Source: Geosporobacter subterraneus DSM 17957
GTDB lineage: Bacteria; Bacillota; Clostridia; Peptostreptococcales; Thermotaleaceae
Assembly (NCBI RefSeq): GCF_900142145.1
Contig: NZ_FQZV01000020.1
Coordinates: 1 to 64,000, forward strand
DNA: 64,000 nucleotides
Direction: 5' to 3'
The notes below the pieces were generated by a model. It was not told the origin of the DNA. It searched no databases and worked only from the letters and a program-made list of their open reading frames with translations. The translations under genes and the position numbers were made by a program. Shown piece by piece: positions 50,843 through 60,401 of the stretch (the stretch's first letter is position 1; each line of letters begins with the position of its first letter).

Positions 50843-51648
50843 TGCTGAAAGTGGAGCAATTAACTTATACCTATCGGGATGGAACAAAAGCATTGGATCG
50901 GATTAGCTTCTCAGTCCCAAATCATGCCAAGGTAGCCATCCTAGGACCAAACGGTTCTGGAAAGTCTACCCTTTTTCTGCATTTTAACGGTATTTTTCTT
51001 CCGCAGGAAGGAAATGTTGAGGTTCTGGGAATCCCAGTCAACAAAAAGACAGAAAAGGATCTAAAAAGAAAAGTGGGTCTGGTATTTCAGGATCCCGATG
51101 ATCAAGTTTTCTCTTCCACCCTGTGGGAGGATGTAGCCTTTGGCCCTGAAAACCTGGGGTATTCAAAAGAAGAGGTTGAACACCGGGTAGAAAGAGCACT
51201 AAAAGCTGTAGATATGTGGGATTATCGCCACAAGCCCCCTTATCATCTTAGTTTTGGACAGAAGAAGCGTGCAGCCATTGCAGGCATATTGGCTATGGAT
51301 TGCGAAATTATGATGTTGGATGAACCGGTAGCCTATCTGGATCCTCAAGGCCAGGATCAACTATTTTCCCTTTTGAATGAATTATATCAGCAGGGTATGA
51401 GCATACTGATCGCTACCCATGATGTAAATCTGGCCTGTGAATGGGCTGATTATATCATTCTTATGAAGGATGGACGAGTACTGGCACAGGGCGGTACTGA
51501 GCTTTTGGTGCGGGAGGATCTCATTGCCCAAGGGCGGCTGCGTCTTCCCATTGTGGCCAAACTGTTTCAGAAACTTAACAAGGATATTCTTACCTTGCCC
51601 ACCACCCTTCAGGAAGCAGCAAATCGTATAAACCAATGGTTAAAATAG
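50839..51648 (+). CDS. cbiO: ECF transporter ATPase CbiO
   Basis: The ATP-hydrolysing subunit, 269 residues. Walker A is GPNGSGKST, the Q loop lies in LVFQDPDDQVFS, the signature is LSFGQKKRAAIAG, Walker B is IMMLDEPVAYLDP and the switch His lies in IATHDVN. The start is the ATGATG pair at 50839-50844, which overlaps the cbiQ stop; a longer in-frame reading from 50758 lies inside cbiQ. A single ATPase gene suggests a homodimer. Confidence 0.93.
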   Translation: MMLKVEQLTYTYRDGTKALDRISFSVPNHAKVAILGPNGSGKSTLFLHFNGIFLPQEGNVEVLGIPVNKKTEKDLKRKVGLVFQDPDDQVFSSTLWEDVAFGPENLGYSKEEVEHRVERALKAVDMWDYRHKPPYHLSFGQKKRAAIAGILAMDCEIMMLDEPVAYLDPQGQDQLFSLLNELYQQGMSILIATHDVNLACEWADYIILMKDGRVLAQGGTELLVREDLIAQGRLRLPIVAKLFQKLNKDILTLPTTLQEAANRINQWLK

Positions 51649-51825
51649 TGTGGAGTTAGTCCTTTAATGTGTGTTATAATCTTCCGAGTGAGGAAAACTC
51701 CTATACTTGGCAGTGGGATTATCTGCTTATTTATTAACATCCCTCTTTTAATATGGTATAATGGTCTAAAGCTGTGTTCTTAAGCATGCTTTTTTCCTTT
51801 TTCATATTATTAGGAGGGATTTATT

Positions 51826-54708
51826 TTGACTGAAAATACAGAACGAAAAAAGAAAAATACCAAAAAGAAACGAAGATTTAGTATTATAAAAATACTCATA
51901 TTGATTATATTGTTGCTTGGTTTTATCGGTGCAGGTGCTGTTGGCGGCCTGGTAGTGGCTACATTAAAATCAACAAAACCCATTGATCCATCAAAAATCT
52001 ACACCATACTGGATGAGAACTCCTTTATTCTGGATAAAGAGGGGAATCTAATTGAAAAAGTGGAAAGAAGTGACGGTACAAGAACGATTGTAAAATATGA
52101 TGCCATCCCGCAAAATCTGAAGGATGCTTTCATTGCCATTGAAGACCAAGAGTTTTTTAACCATAAGGGCATCAATCCGAAAAGAATTATAAAATCTGCT
52201 ATTGATGTTGTAAAAGCCGGCGGGAACCCAGTTTCAGGCGGTAGTACCATTACACAGCAGTTGGCGAAAAACCTTTATCTGACCCATGACAAAACCTATA
52301 CACGTAAGATCAAAGAGGCCTATTATGCCTTCCAGCTGGAGAAGCATTTACGAAAAGAACAAATTTTTGAAGCTTACATGAATACCGCTCATTTTGGCGG
52401 TGGTGCTAATGGTGTACAGGCAGCCGCCTTTACCTTCTTCTCTAAGGATGTAAGTGAATTAGATTTAGCGGAATGTGCACTGATAGCAGGATTAACGCAA
52501 CACCCATCTAAATATTCTCCGCTGAAAACCCTTCGGAAAGAAGATGTTGATCCTGAAAAACACTATATTGTAGACGACAGCGACGAGATTTACACGATTG
52601 TCTACGACGATCGCTATAAAGACCGACAGCAATTGGTACTGCGTATTATGAAAAATAAAAATATGATTACGGAAGAAGAGTACAATCAGGCGATCAATGA
52701 GGACATGAAGCCCCGATTGAAGCCGGGGAAACAACAAAATCAAGGCATTTCTTCATTCTTCGTAGACTTGGTAAAGCAGGATGTTATAGAGGCCTTAAAA
52801 AAGGAATTGGGTAAAACCGACGAAGAAGCTCTCGACATGCTTTACAATCAGGGACTCAGGATTTATAGTACAATGGATTTAAAAATACAAAAGTCCCTGG
52901 AAAATGCATATCAAGACAGTAAAAATTTCCCTAGTCTGGTTGCTAAAAAGGATGGGGCGGGAAACCTAATTAACAATAACAGCAAAGCCATCCTAATGTA
53001 TAAAAAAGAAAACCTCATTAACGATAAAGAAGAACTTATGATACCTAAAAACGACTATAAATATGATACTGCAGGCAATCTGGTTTTATTAAAAGGAAAA
53101 CGGCTGTCCTTTGAGCCATTGTACGAAAATGGCGAGGTAAAAGGCATTCAAGTACTGGCAAAGGATATCTATATTCAAAATGCAGCAAAAGAGTATCTCA
53201 TGCTTAAGGGTGGAGCTGTTAGAATTCCTGCCCAGCACAAGCAATATGATGAGCAAAAGAATCTGGTTGTAAGCAAGGAGTTTTTAGACGCTAATCCACA
53301 ATTTTTTCAAAAAGACAGCAATGGCAATCTTTTGATTTCAAAAGACAATTATTCTATGAGTGATAGAGGTGTTATCCAACCTCAGTCCTCCATGGTGATT
53401 ATGGATTATCGCTCAGGCGAAATTAAAGCCCTGGTAGGCGGTCGTGATATTAGGGGCAGAAAGCTTTACAACCGTGCAACCAACCCAAGACAGCCTGGTT
53501 CTTCCATCAAACCTCTATCGGTTTATACTCCGGCTCTGGACAATGGATGGACAGCTGCTGATATAGTAGATGACGTTCCCAACTATGATCATAGCGGGCG
53601 AATGTGGCCTAAGAACTACTATAACGCTTTTTGGGGACTTTCAAATCTTCGTGAAGGTGTACAATGGTCTATGAACGTTATGGCTGTAAAAGTTGCAGAG
53701 CGGGTTGGGGTAAATACCTCCGTTGAATATCTGAAGAAAATGGGTATTACCACAATAGATGAAAAAGGCGGGACTAACGATCTAAACCTTGCAGCCATGG
53801 CCTTAGGCGGTATGACGAGAGGAATCAGTCCTTTGGAAATGACAGCAGCCTATGGTTCCCTGGCAAATCAGGGCGTGTACGTGAAGCCAAAGTCCTTTAT
53901 TAAAATTACAGATCGGGAAGGAAACCTAATTCTAGAAAACGGGGGCTATAAAAACCGTGTTGTAAGCCCTGAGGTTGCCTATATCATTACTGACATGATG
54001 CGCAGCGTCGTAACCGCAGGAACCGGCCAAAGAGCCAAATTGGATCAAGGCAACGCGAATATTCCTGTAGCAGGTAAAACCGGAACTACCTCCGATAATT
54101 ACGATGCTTGGTTTGTAGGCTATACCCCCTATTATGTCGGGGCAGTTTGGATTGGAAATGACGTGCAAATCGAGTTAGCCAGCGGCAGTGCCATGAGTGC
54201 CCAGCTTTGGAAAACTGTGATGGCACAGGTTCATCAGGGACTTCCTCCGAAAAACTTTGAAAAGCCGCAGAATGTGATATCCGTTCAGATAGATAAAATA
54301 TCTGGAAAGCTCCCTACAGAATTAAGCCAACGAGATCCTAGAGGCAGCCAGGTTCGTACAGAGTTGTTTGTAAAAGGTACAGAACCAAAAGAATTTGACG
54401 ATCTCCATGTGGAGGTAGAAATCGACACATCTACAGGTAAGCTGGCAACACCTTATTGTCCGCCCACACTTATTGAGAGGCGTGTATTTGTAAGAAGGCC
54501 TATTCCCTATAACCCTTCAGCCAATAACGGCATTGTTCCAAGGGATTTCCCTTATGAAGTCCCTACAGCCGAGTGTGATGTGCATAGCCACTTTAATCAG
54601 GGTACGCCTATAGATGGCTCTCCAACTGTACCTGTACCGGGAATCATTGATTCGATTCCTAACTTGGATTTAAATAATCTCACAGAAGATCCACAACCTG
54701 CAAATTAA
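51826..54708 (+). CDS. Class A penicillin-binding protein (PBP1A type)
   Basis: A bifunctional peptidoglycan synthase, 960 residues. A basic N-terminus and one membrane helix (about 24-46) precede the glycosyltransferase-51 domain with AIEDQEFFNHKGINPKRI (catalytic Glu) and GGSTITQQLAKNLYL. The transpeptidase domain has PGSSIKPL (SxxK), SMN (SxN) near VQWSMNVMAVK and GKTGTT. Extra inserted text of ~120 residues, rich in Lys, Asn and Asp, lies between the domains (about 370-500). It ends in a Pro/Asn-rich tail. The TTG start lies 8 nt after GGAGGG. It is a single gene between the cbi operon and the spoVA end. Confidence 0.9.
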   Translation: MTENTERKKKNTKKKRRFSIIKILILIILLLGFIGAGAVGGLVVATLKSTKPIDPSKIYTILDENSFILDKEGNLIEKVERSDGTRTIVKYDAIPQNLKDAFIAIEDQEFFNHKGINPKRIIKSAIDVVKAGGNPVSGGSTITQQLAKNLYLTHDKTYTRKIKEAYYAFQLEKHLRKEQIFEAYMNTAHFGGGANGVQAAAFTFFSKDVSELDLAECALIAGLTQHPSKYSPLKTLRKEDVDPEKHYIVDDSDEIYTIVYDDRYKDRQQLVLRIMKNKNMITEEEYNQAINEDMKPRLKPGKQQNQGISSFFVDLVKQDVIEALKKELGKTDEEALDMLYNQGLRIYSTMDLKIQKSLENAYQDSKNFPSLVAKKDGAGNLINNNSKAILMYKKENLINDKEELMIPKNDYKYDTAGNLVLLKGKRLSFEPLYENGEVKGIQVLAKDIYIQNAAKEYLMLKGGAVRIPAQHKQYDEQKNLVVSKEFLDANPQFFQKDSNGNLLISKDNYSMSDRGVIQPQSSMVIMDYRSGEIKALVGGRDIRGRKLYNRATNPRQPGSSIKPLSVYTPALDNGWTAADIVDDVPNYDHSGRMWPKNYYNAFWGLSNLREGVQWSMNVMAVKVAERVGVNTSVEYLKKMGITTIDEKGGTNDLNLAAMALGGMTRGISPLEMTAAYGSLANQGVYVKPKSFIKITDREGNLILENGGYKNRVVSPEVAYIITDMMRSVVTAGTGQRAKLDQGNANIPVAGKTGTTSDNYDAWFVGYTPYYVGAVWIGNDVQIELASGSAMSAQLWKTVMAQVHQGLPPKNFEKPQNVISVQIDKISGKLPTELSQRDPRGSQVRTELFVKGTEPKEFDDLHVEVEIDTSTGKLATPYCPPTLIERRVFVRRPIPYNPSANNGIVPRDFPYEVPTAECDVHSHFNQGTPIDGSPTVPVPGIIDSIPNLDLNNLTEDPQPAN

Positions 54709-54720
54709 TATTTTAAAATA

Positions 54721-54756
54721 TAAAGGAAAAAGGCCAGCTTTGGCCTTTTTCCTTTA
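54721..54756. terminator. Bidirectional terminator (PBP / spoVA)
   Basis: A perfect 16-bp stem (54721-54736 with 54741-54756, AAAAAGGCCA core) between converging units. Confidence 0.9.
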
Positions 54757-54775
54757 TATTGGAGCTATCTTCCCA

Positions 54776-55354
54776 TCATGTTTCCTGTTTTGTCTTATAT
54801 CCGCTTCTTTTTAGTATCTCTTCCATAGCTCTTGTAAGGATCGGTGCCCCCATTTCACAGTTATCATTACCCTGCATCTTGCCAATATCGCCAATCCCAA
54901 CAATTAGCGGAACATCACACTTTTCAATAATATCTACCGTATCCCCATAGATCACATTCCCGCTGCGCGGCAATCCGTCTTTATCTACTGATCCCCTGAT
55001 GAGTTTTCCATCCTTTGTAACAGAAAAATCCACTTTTATACCGTTTACCCCCTGTGTATTGGAGGCAACTGCAATAACACCTAATATTTCTATATCGGGA
55101 TGATTGACAATCTCATATAAGGCCCATTCTCCCTGAGCTGTTCTAGAGGATCCCTTATCATCTACCATTACTACTACAGGATCATATTTGGCTGTTTTAA
55201 TAAGCTCAACAATTTCAATACCACTCATGGGTGTAGGATTGCCGCCTGAACGGGATATACAGCGTGCACCAATATTGGCTACTGCAGTTTCTACTGCTCT
55301 CTGAGCGATAGAGTCTCCGTCGGTTACTAAAATTACTTTTCTTTTTTCTGTCAT
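54776..55354 (-). CDS. spoVAEA: Stage V sporulation protein AEA-type
   Basis: A soluble 192-residue protein of the spoVA operon; its role in dipicolinic acid movement is unclear. It begins KVILVTDGDSIAQRAVETAV and has RSGGNPTPMSGIEIVELI, VMVDDKGSSRTAQGEWALYE and GIGDIGKMQGNDN, as in SpoVAEA. It is the last gene of the operon, 22 nt after spoVAEB, and a terminator follows. Confidence 0.85.
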   Translation of the reverse strand: MTEKRKVILVTDGDSIAQRAVETAVANIGARCISRSGGNPTPMSGIEIVELIKTAKYDPVVVMVDDKGSSRTAQGEWALYEIVNHPDIEILGVIAVASNTQGVNGIKVDFSVTKDGKLIRGSVDKDGLPRSGNVIYGDTVDIIEKCDVPLIVGIGDIGKMQGNDNCEMGAPILTRAMEEILKRSGYKTKQET

Positions 55355-55376
55355 AATCTAATTCCTTTCCCAAGGC

Positions 55377-55733
55377 TTACTGTTTTGATTTTGGTGTAAA
55401 CAGTACTGCCATTGCATATCCAAATACTATGGCGGCTGCCACACCTCCTGAAGTTGCTGATACCCCGCCTGTAAAAGCTCCCAAGAGCCCTGATGTCTTT
55501 ACTCCCTTTATGGCACCCTTCGCAAGGGCGTACCCAAAACCAGGCAACGGTACGGTAGCACCTGCACCGCCAAAATCTACAATAGGGTCATATACTCCAA
55601 TAGCTGTTAAAAAAACTCCTAAGGTTACAAATAATACCAAAACATGGGCAGGTGTCAGTTTTGTTCCATCCATTAACAGCTGACCAATCACACATATGAT
55701 TCCGCCTACGAGAAAAGCCCTCAAATAGTCCAT
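55377..55733 (-). CDS. spoVAEB: Stage V sporulation protein AEB
   Basis: A 118-residue membrane protein with about four helices. FLVGGIICVIGQLLMD at the start and VDFGGAGATVPLPGFGYALA in the middle are the SpoVAC/AEB family signatures. Part of the spore inner-membrane channel for calcium-dipicolinate. It lies 12 nt after spoVAD. Confidence 0.88.
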   Translation of the reverse strand: MDYLRAFLVGGIICVIGQLLMDGTKLTPAHVLVLFVTLGVFLTAIGVYDPIVDFGGAGATVPLPGFGYALAKGAIKGVKTSGLLGAFTGGVSATSGGVAAAIVFGYAMAVLFTPKSKQ

Positions 55734-55745
55734 AGAAGATTCCTC

Positions 55746-56768
55746 CTAATGCTTTAGTATATTGGTAATCGTCACTGCATGAGCAATACAAGGAATCGAC
55801 TGTCCCTGCAATGCGCTGGTAGAAGAAAGCAGTGCCCCGGTAGAGATTAGCAAAACCTTATTTAGCCGTCCTTCCATCATCTCTTTATAAATATATCCGC
55901 AAAAGACAGATGCTGAACAGCCGCATCCACTGCCGCCGGCATGGGTATCCTGAACCCTATTGTCAAAGATTAACAAGCCGCAATCATTAAATACTTTTGA
56001 GATATTATATCCCTTGTCAAAGACAATCTCTTCAGCGATCTCTTTGCCAATAGCCCCCAAATCACCGGTGGCTATCAAATCATAATCCTCCGGCATAAAC
56101 CCTGTATCTTCAAAATGTGCAACCATGGTATTTGCAGCTGCAGGTGCCATGGCCGCTCCCATATTATTTGCATCTTTGATGCCTAGGTCAATGACTTTGC
56201 CTGTGGTTACATGACTAATGTAAGGTCCATCGCCTCTGGCTGCTAATATCGCCGCTCCTGCCCCTGTTACTGTCCACTGGGCTGTAAGAGGCCTCTGATT
56301 TCCCAACTCCAGGGGAAAGCGAAATTGCCGCTCCGCAGAACTAAAGTGACTGGAGGTAGCAGCAGCTACGTGATTTGCATATCCTCCATCAATCAGCATA
56401 GCCCCTAGACTCAAAGATTCGGACATCGTTGAACAGGCTCCATATAAACCAAAGAAAGGGATATCCAGATCCCTGGCTGCAAAGGACGCTGCCATCAGTT
56501 GATTCAACAAATCTCCAGAGAGCAAATACTCTATATCCACAATATTTTTATCTGCCCTTTGTATTGCTGCCCGAATGGTCTCCCGAAGCATTTTACTTTC
56601 AGCAAGCTCCCAGCTGTTTTCTCCATACAAGTCATCAGTTAGAATAATATCAAAATAATGACTCAGGGGGCCCTTTCCTTCTTTTGGACCTACCGTCGAA
56701 GCCGTTGAGACAATACTTGGAGGCTGTTGAAGCTTTACAGTTTGCTTTCCGATTTTTTTCCTTGCCAC
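55746..56768 (-). CDS. spoVAD: Stage V sporulation protein AD
   Basis: A 340-residue thiolase-fold protein that binds dipicolinic acid on the inner spore membrane of Bacillus. It has GLYGACSTMSESLSLGAMLI (with the thiolase-like Cys), TSSHFSSAERQFRFPLELG and HAGGSGCGCSASVFCGYIY. The start is GTG 56768 after AAGGAAGTG. It lies 12 nt after spoVAC. Length and motifs are complete. Confidence 0.92.
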   Translation of the reverse strand: MARKKIGKQTVKLQQPPSIVSTASTVGPKEGKGPLSHYFDIILTDDLYGENSWELAESKMLRETIRAAIQRADKNIVDIEYLLSGDLLNQLMAASFAARDLDIPFFGLYGACSTMSESLSLGAMLIDGGYANHVAAATSSHFSSAERQFRFPLELGNQRPLTAQWTVTGAGAAILAARGDGPYISHVTTGKVIDLGIKDANNMGAAMAPAAANTMVAHFEDTGFMPEDYDLIATGDLGAIGKEIAEEIVFDKGYNISKVFNDCGLLIFDNRVQDTHAGGSGCGCSASVFCGYIYKEMMEGRLNKVLLISTGALLSSTSALQGQSIPCIAHAVTITNILKH

Positions 56769-56780
56769 ATCTTCACTTCC

Positions 56781-57242
56781 TTATCTCCTGAAAAAATAAT
56801 AAAGTAATCCTACGATTACAGATGAACTAAAGCCATAGACCAAAACAGGACCGGCTAAAGCGAACATCTTTCCTCCTACACCAAATATAAAGCCTTCCCG
56901 CTTGAATTCCATAGCTGGTGAAACAATAGAATTTGCAAAGCCTGTAATCGGGACAATAGAACCTGCCCCTGCACTTTTTCCGATTCGATCATAGACTCCT
57001 AAGCCTGTGAGAAATGCACCAAAAAAAATCAGGATTATTGCTGTGATCGTGGCTGCATCTTCCCGATTAAACCCTGTTTCTTTGAAAATATTATGAATTC
57101 CCTGACCAACAGCAGAAATACCTCCTCCGACAATAAAAGCCCAAAAGCAATTCTTTATATAATTAGGCTTAGGAATCTTCTGTTTCACATATGCATTATA
57201 TTCCATTTGCTTATTGATTCGCTGTATTTTTTTGTTTTGCAA
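56781..57242 (-). CDS. spoVAC: Stage V sporulation protein AC
   Basis: A 153-residue membrane protein, the mechanosensitive channel component of SpoVA. It has FIVGGGISAVGQGIHNIFK, GVYDRIGKSAGAGSIVPITG and FANSIVSPAMEFKREGFIFG, all diagnostic. TTG 57242 lies 8 nt after AGAGGTG. It lies about 48 nt after a small extra gene in the operon. Confidence 0.92.
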   Translation of the reverse strand: MQNKKIQRINKQMEYNAYVKQKIPKPNYIKNCFWAFIVGGGISAVGQGIHNIFKETGFNREDAATITAIILIFFGAFLTGLGVYDRIGKSAGAGSIVPITGFANSIVSPAMEFKREGFIFGVGGKMFALAGPVLVYGFSSSVIVGLLYYFFRR

Positions 57243-57289
57243 AGTAATGCACCTCTTAATATGTTTTATCTGCTTTTAATTTCTTCTGC

Positions 57290-57442
57290 TTAGCGGATAT
57301 GGGTTGCTCCTTTATGGATATTTCCATCTACAACGTTACCTCCAAACGTTAACGGTTCAAATTCATGAATTTTCTTTTTCTCATCTATAGTATCCAGTAG
57401 GACTGGGGATTGAAGTTTTTGTTCATAATATTCCTTTTTCAT
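57290..57442 (-). CDS. Small soluble protein inserted between spoVAB and spoVAC
   Basis: A 50-residue charged protein, start MKKEYYEQKLQSPVLLDTID, end GNIHKGATHIR. ATG 57442 lies 9 nt after AAAGG; another ATG three codons earlier is too close to that site. No family is recognised. In Bacillus spoVAB is followed directly by spoVAC, so this is an addition to the operon. It could be a real spore protein or a chance reading, but its codon use and tight packing (14 nt after spoVAB) favour a gene. Confidence 0.6.
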   Translation of the reverse strand: MKKEYYEQKLQSPVLLDTIDEKKKIHEFEPLTFGGNVVDGNIHKGATHIR

Positions 57443-57456
57443 GGGATTCATCCTTT

Positions 57457-57870
57457 CTAGTGATTCAGCACCATCCAATAAATGAGTGATCCGAAAACCT
57501 TGCCGCAAACAATGGCAGCCAAGATAAAGCCCATATGATCTTCTAGTTGAAATCTGCTGGCTGCTACAGGCATTACATTAGTTACCTCAGCTAAAGCTGC
57601 TGCTGTTAGACCTACAAATACTCCCATAAATAACCCAGCCAATCCAGCCATGAATTTAGGCCCCAGGATATAAAAGTCAAAAAAGCCAGCCAAAGAAATC
57701 AGGGGGGCAGATAGCATCATTGTTCGCTCATAAATCTTTATGCAGCCTTCTGTCTCCGTTAGCTGAGTAAGTCTAGGAATTATATCTAATAGGGTAATAA
57801 AAGCTACAATGGCACTTCCTACAACGATGCCTTCGGAAAAGCCTATTAATCCTGCAACCAATTTGTACAT
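57457..57870 (-). CDS. spoVAB: Stage V sporulation protein AB
   Basis: A 137-residue membrane protein with about four helices. It starts MYKLVAGLIGFSEGIVVGSA and continues VAFITLLDIIPRLTQLTE, as in SpoVAB. ATG 57870 has GAGGA 8 nt upstream and matches where Bacillus SpoVAB begins; a GTG five codons earlier is the alternative. Its upstream neighbour is spoVAA. Confidence 0.88.
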   Translation of the reverse strand: MYKLVAGLIGFSEGIVVGSAIVAFITLLDIIPRLTQLTETEGCIKIYERTMMLSAPLISLAGFFDFYILGPKFMAGLAGLFMGVFVGLTAAALAEVTNVMPVAASRFQLEDHMGFILAAIVCGKVFGSLIYWMVLNH

Positions 57871-57885
57871 AGGTATTTTCCTCAC

Positions 57886-58527
57886 TCACGACCGGATATT
57901 CTCCTCGGTATTTTTTGTGTTATTTAGAATGTAGTCATTAACACCTTTTTTATAGGAATACATTTCGATTTCCATTGGACTTGGCTCATCTCTCACCTTC
58001 TTTGGCACGATATGGTTAAAAAATAGGGCCATTCCGACTCCGATTCCTAATGAATATGGAACTTGAAGAATCAGCGGCCTATTGGTCTTGATGCCTGTGA
58101 TCATAGTGTAAATCTGCCGGTGAGCTTCCGCCATATTCACGTCCGCATGAAAATTCATAATGGCTAATCCCGTCCCAATGAATAGGGTAAAGCTTACAAC
58201 TGCGATCTTAGTATACAGCCAGCTCTTACTGGCTGGCTTTCTTTCCCTTTCAACAGTGACCAGTATTTCCGAATTTCCAACGGGATAAACTTCAGCATTG
58301 CCATACTTTTCTTTGATTTTCTCTATGATTGTAAGAATAGAGACAACAATATAGCTGGGTGCCTTTTTTTCTGCTCTCAGTACAGGTAGATTTATCAAAG
58401 CCTCCATTTCTTCTCTGTCCTGCATCAGTAGGGTCGCAAGATCTCCTATCCGGATGACATTGCCTTCTTTAGCTGTAAAACCATCTCTTACCTGGATATA
58501 GATTGATCGCTGTTCCACCCAAATCAC
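57886..58527 (-). CDS. spoVAA: Stage V sporulation protein AA
   Basis: A 213-residue protein with a soluble N-terminal domain and two C-terminal helices. VTVERERKPASKSWLYTKIA, then FIGTGLAIMNFHADVNMAEAH and QVPYSLGIGVGMALFFNHI, are family features. The GTG start at 58527 overlaps the stop of the small gene before it (GATGTGATT), so both are coupled. Confidence 0.88.
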   Translation of the reverse strand: MIWVEQRSIYIQVRDGFTAKEGNVIRIGDLATLLMQDREEMEALINLPVLRAEKKAPSYIVVSILTIIEKIKEKYGNAEVYPVGNSEILVTVERERKPASKSWLYTKIAVVSFTLFIGTGLAIMNFHADVNMAEAHRQIYTMITGIKTNRPLILQVPYSLGIGVGMALFFNHIVPKKVRDEPSPMEIEMYSYKKGVNDYILNNTKNTEENIRS

Positions 58528-58685
58528 ATCCTTTGTAACCCCTGCTTCTGAAATGATTCATATACAAGCTTAGCCCTTGTAAATTTTTGGGTATTTGATT
58601 TGTAGTTCATAAAAAACCATGCAGCCACGGCAATCAAGACCAGTGTAGTCATTAGGGCAAGGACACTTTTATTCTGAATCTGCAT
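58524..58685 (-). CDS. Small single-helix membrane protein ahead of spoVAA
   Basis: A 53-residue protein: MQIQNKSVLALMTTLVLIAV, a helix through AAWFFMNYKS, then a basic/polar tail ending QKQGLQRM. ATG 58685 lies 5 nt after GAGAGGTG. The stop overlaps the spoVAA start, which argues strongly for a translated gene. It has no known family. It opens the spoVA operon, about 120 bp after the sigF terminator. Confidence 0.7.
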   Translation of the reverse strand: MQIQNKSVLALMTTLVLIAVAAWFFMNYKSNTQKFTRAKLVYESFQKQGLQRM

Positions 58686-58787
58686 TGAATCACCTCTCTC
58701 ATTCTTTGATCTTAGTATTCTCCATTCTATTGTCCTTCATTCTCATTTTTCCCTATCAAAAGTCTCCCGCTAAGATGATAAAAAAAT

Positions 58788-58814
58788 AAAGACATGCCAA
58801 AAAGTCATGTCTTT
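58788..58814 (-). terminator. Terminator of the spoIIA operon
   Basis: The stem AAAGACATG/CATGTCTTT (58788-58796 with 58806-58814) is followed on the minus strand by ATTTTTTTA. It overlaps the end of sigF and separates spoIIA from spoVA. Confidence 0.85.
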
Positions 58815-59575
58815 GCAAGCAAATCTTTCATTTGCTGTAGAAGCTTTTTTTCAATTCTAGATACTTGAACCTGAGAAATTCCAAGTATTTCTGCAATCTC
58901 GCTTTGAGTCTTATCTTTGAAGTAGCGAAGAACAATAATCTGTCTTTCTCTTGGTTTCAGCTTCGATAATACCTCTCTCAGCGCTAAGCGGTCAATGACC
59001 TCACTGTCGTCTTCTACATTAGATTCACTGATTTTATCGATCAGATGTACCGGTGACCCGTCATCCTGATGAATTACATCATATAAATAATCAGGATGGA
59101 TATTGGAATCTAAGGCCATTACAATATCTTCCTTTGGTATATTCAACTCATCGGAGATCTCCTGTAGGGTCGGCTCTCTCCCTAACTGCTTGAACAAGGT
59201 TTCCTTTACAGATTTAACTTTTCCAGCTGTTTGTTTTAGGGATCGGCTGACTTTAATCATTCCATCATCCCTTAAAAATCTTTTGATCTCTCCGATGATC
59301 ATTGGCACAGCGTAAGTTGAAAATCGCACATCATAGGATAAATCAAATTTCTCTATGGCCTTCACAAGTCCAATACATCCCAGCTGATATAAATCATCCC
59401 GTTCATATCCTCGGTTAGCAAAGCGCTTCAAAACACTCCTTACCAGCCCCAAGTTATGACTTACTAGGATATCCTGGGCATGCCTGTCCCCCGCTTGAAC
59501 TCTTTTGATCAATGCTATAGTTTCCTCATGGGTTAAGATTTCATTGTTGTCATCAGATAACGCGGTCATATTCAT
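58805..59575 (-). CDS. sigF: RNA polymerase sporulation sigma factor F
   Basis: The forespore-specific sigma factor, first active after asymmetric division. Region 2 has NLGLVRSVLKRFANRGYERD and DLYQLGCIGLVKAIEKFDL with FSTYAVPMIIGEIKRFLRDD. Region 4 has LKPRERQIIVLRYFKDKTQS and EIAEILGISQVQVSRIEKK. The 256-residue length and position directly after spoIIAA-spoIIAB settle SigF over SigG. Confidence 0.95.
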   Translation of the reverse strand: MNMTALSDDNNEILTHEETIALIKRVQAGDRHAQDILVSHNLGLVRSVLKRFANRGYERDDLYQLGCIGLVKAIEKFDLSYDVRFSTYAVPMIIGEIKRFLRDDGMIKVSRSLKQTAGKVKSVKETLFKQLGREPTLQEISDELNIPKEDIVMALDSNIHPDYLYDVIHQDDGSPVHLIDKISESNVEDDSEVIDRLALREVLSKLKPRERQIIVLRYFKDKTQSEIAEILGISQVQVSRIEKKLLQQMKDLLAKT

Positions 59576-59592
59576 ATCATCTACCTCTCGTA

Positions 59593-60021
59593 TTATCGAC
59601 TTTCAAACTTCTTAACCATACGTACTCTTGTACCTACGCCCTGCTCGGAGGTTACTTCTACCGTATCCATAAAGGTTTCCATAACGGTAAAACCCATGCC
59701 TGACCGCTCTAATTCAGGTTTTGATGTATATAGGGGCAATCTAGCCTGTTCAATATCTTCTATCCCTTTTCCATGATCCTCCACTATTATTTCTATTTCA
59801 TTATCCTTTATGCTGCATTCTATTAATACAGTGCCTTTTTGATCTTCATAGCCATGAATAATCGCATTGGTCACAGCTTCTGAAACCGCTGTCTTAATAT
59901 CTGCCAGTTCTTCAATGGTCGGGTCCAGCTGAGATGCAAATGAAGCAACAACAACCCTGGCAAATGCTTCATTCTGTGACTTACTCATAAATTCTAATCT
60001 CATGTGATTTGTATTTGTCAA
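59593..60021 (-). CDS. spoIIAB: Anti-sigma F factor and kinase SpoIIAB
   Basis: Binds and inhibits sigma-F and phosphorylates SpoIIAA. A GHKL ATPase of 142 residues: [20 protein letters not shown] (N box) and [19 protein letters not shown] (G2 box). TTG 60021 ([16 protein letters not shown]) lies 6 nt after GGGGTG and fits the family length; longer readings overlap spoIIAA. Confidence 0.94.
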   Translation of the reverse strand: MTNTNHMRLEFMSKSQNEAFARVVVASFASQLDPTIEELADIKTAVSEAVTNAIIHGYEDQKGTVLIECSIKDNEIEIIVEDHGKGIEDIEQARLPLYTSKPELERSGMGFTVMETFMDTVEVTSEQGVGTRVRMVKKFESR

Positions 60022-60034
60022 TATCCTCACCCCT

Positions 60035-60370
60035 TTATAAGTTCTCAATTGCCTGCTGTTTTGTATCATACTTTTTTACAATATTTAATAATCCTGACAT
60101 TTTAAAAATCCTTTCGATCCGGTTATTCATATGGACTACGGCAACTTGTCCGCCTACTTTGTTTAGGCGCTTATAGCGTCCAATAACTAACCCAATTCCT
60201 GAACTATCCATAAAGTGCATACCCTGTAAATCAAGCAGCAGATTTTTTACGCTGTGTTGATCAATTTTTCTATCGATATCCTCACGAATTTCTTCTGCTG
60301 TATGATGATCCAATTCCCCATCAATCCGAACAACTAAAGTATTGTTGATGACTTCAAAATTTAAATGCAA
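60035..60370 (-). CDS. spoIIAA: Anti-anti-sigma factor SpoIIAA
   Basis: Frees sigma-F by capturing SpoIIAB when dephosphorylated. A STAS-domain protein of 111 residues, with the phosphorylated Ser in [21 protein letters not shown] 60370 ([10 protein letters not shown]) lies about 6 nt after GAGGGGGG and gives the usual size; a longer in-frame reading adds unrelated residues. It is the first gene of spoIIA. Confidence 0.93.
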   Translation of the reverse strand: MHLNFEVINNTLVVRIDGELDHHTAEEIREDIDRKIDQHSVKNLLLDLQGMHFMDSSGIGLVIGRYKRLNKVGGQVAVVHMNNRIERIFKMSGLLNIVKKYDTKQQAIENL

Positions 60371-60401
60371 TATAATCCCCCCTCTATTCCTTGTCCTTCT
60401 A

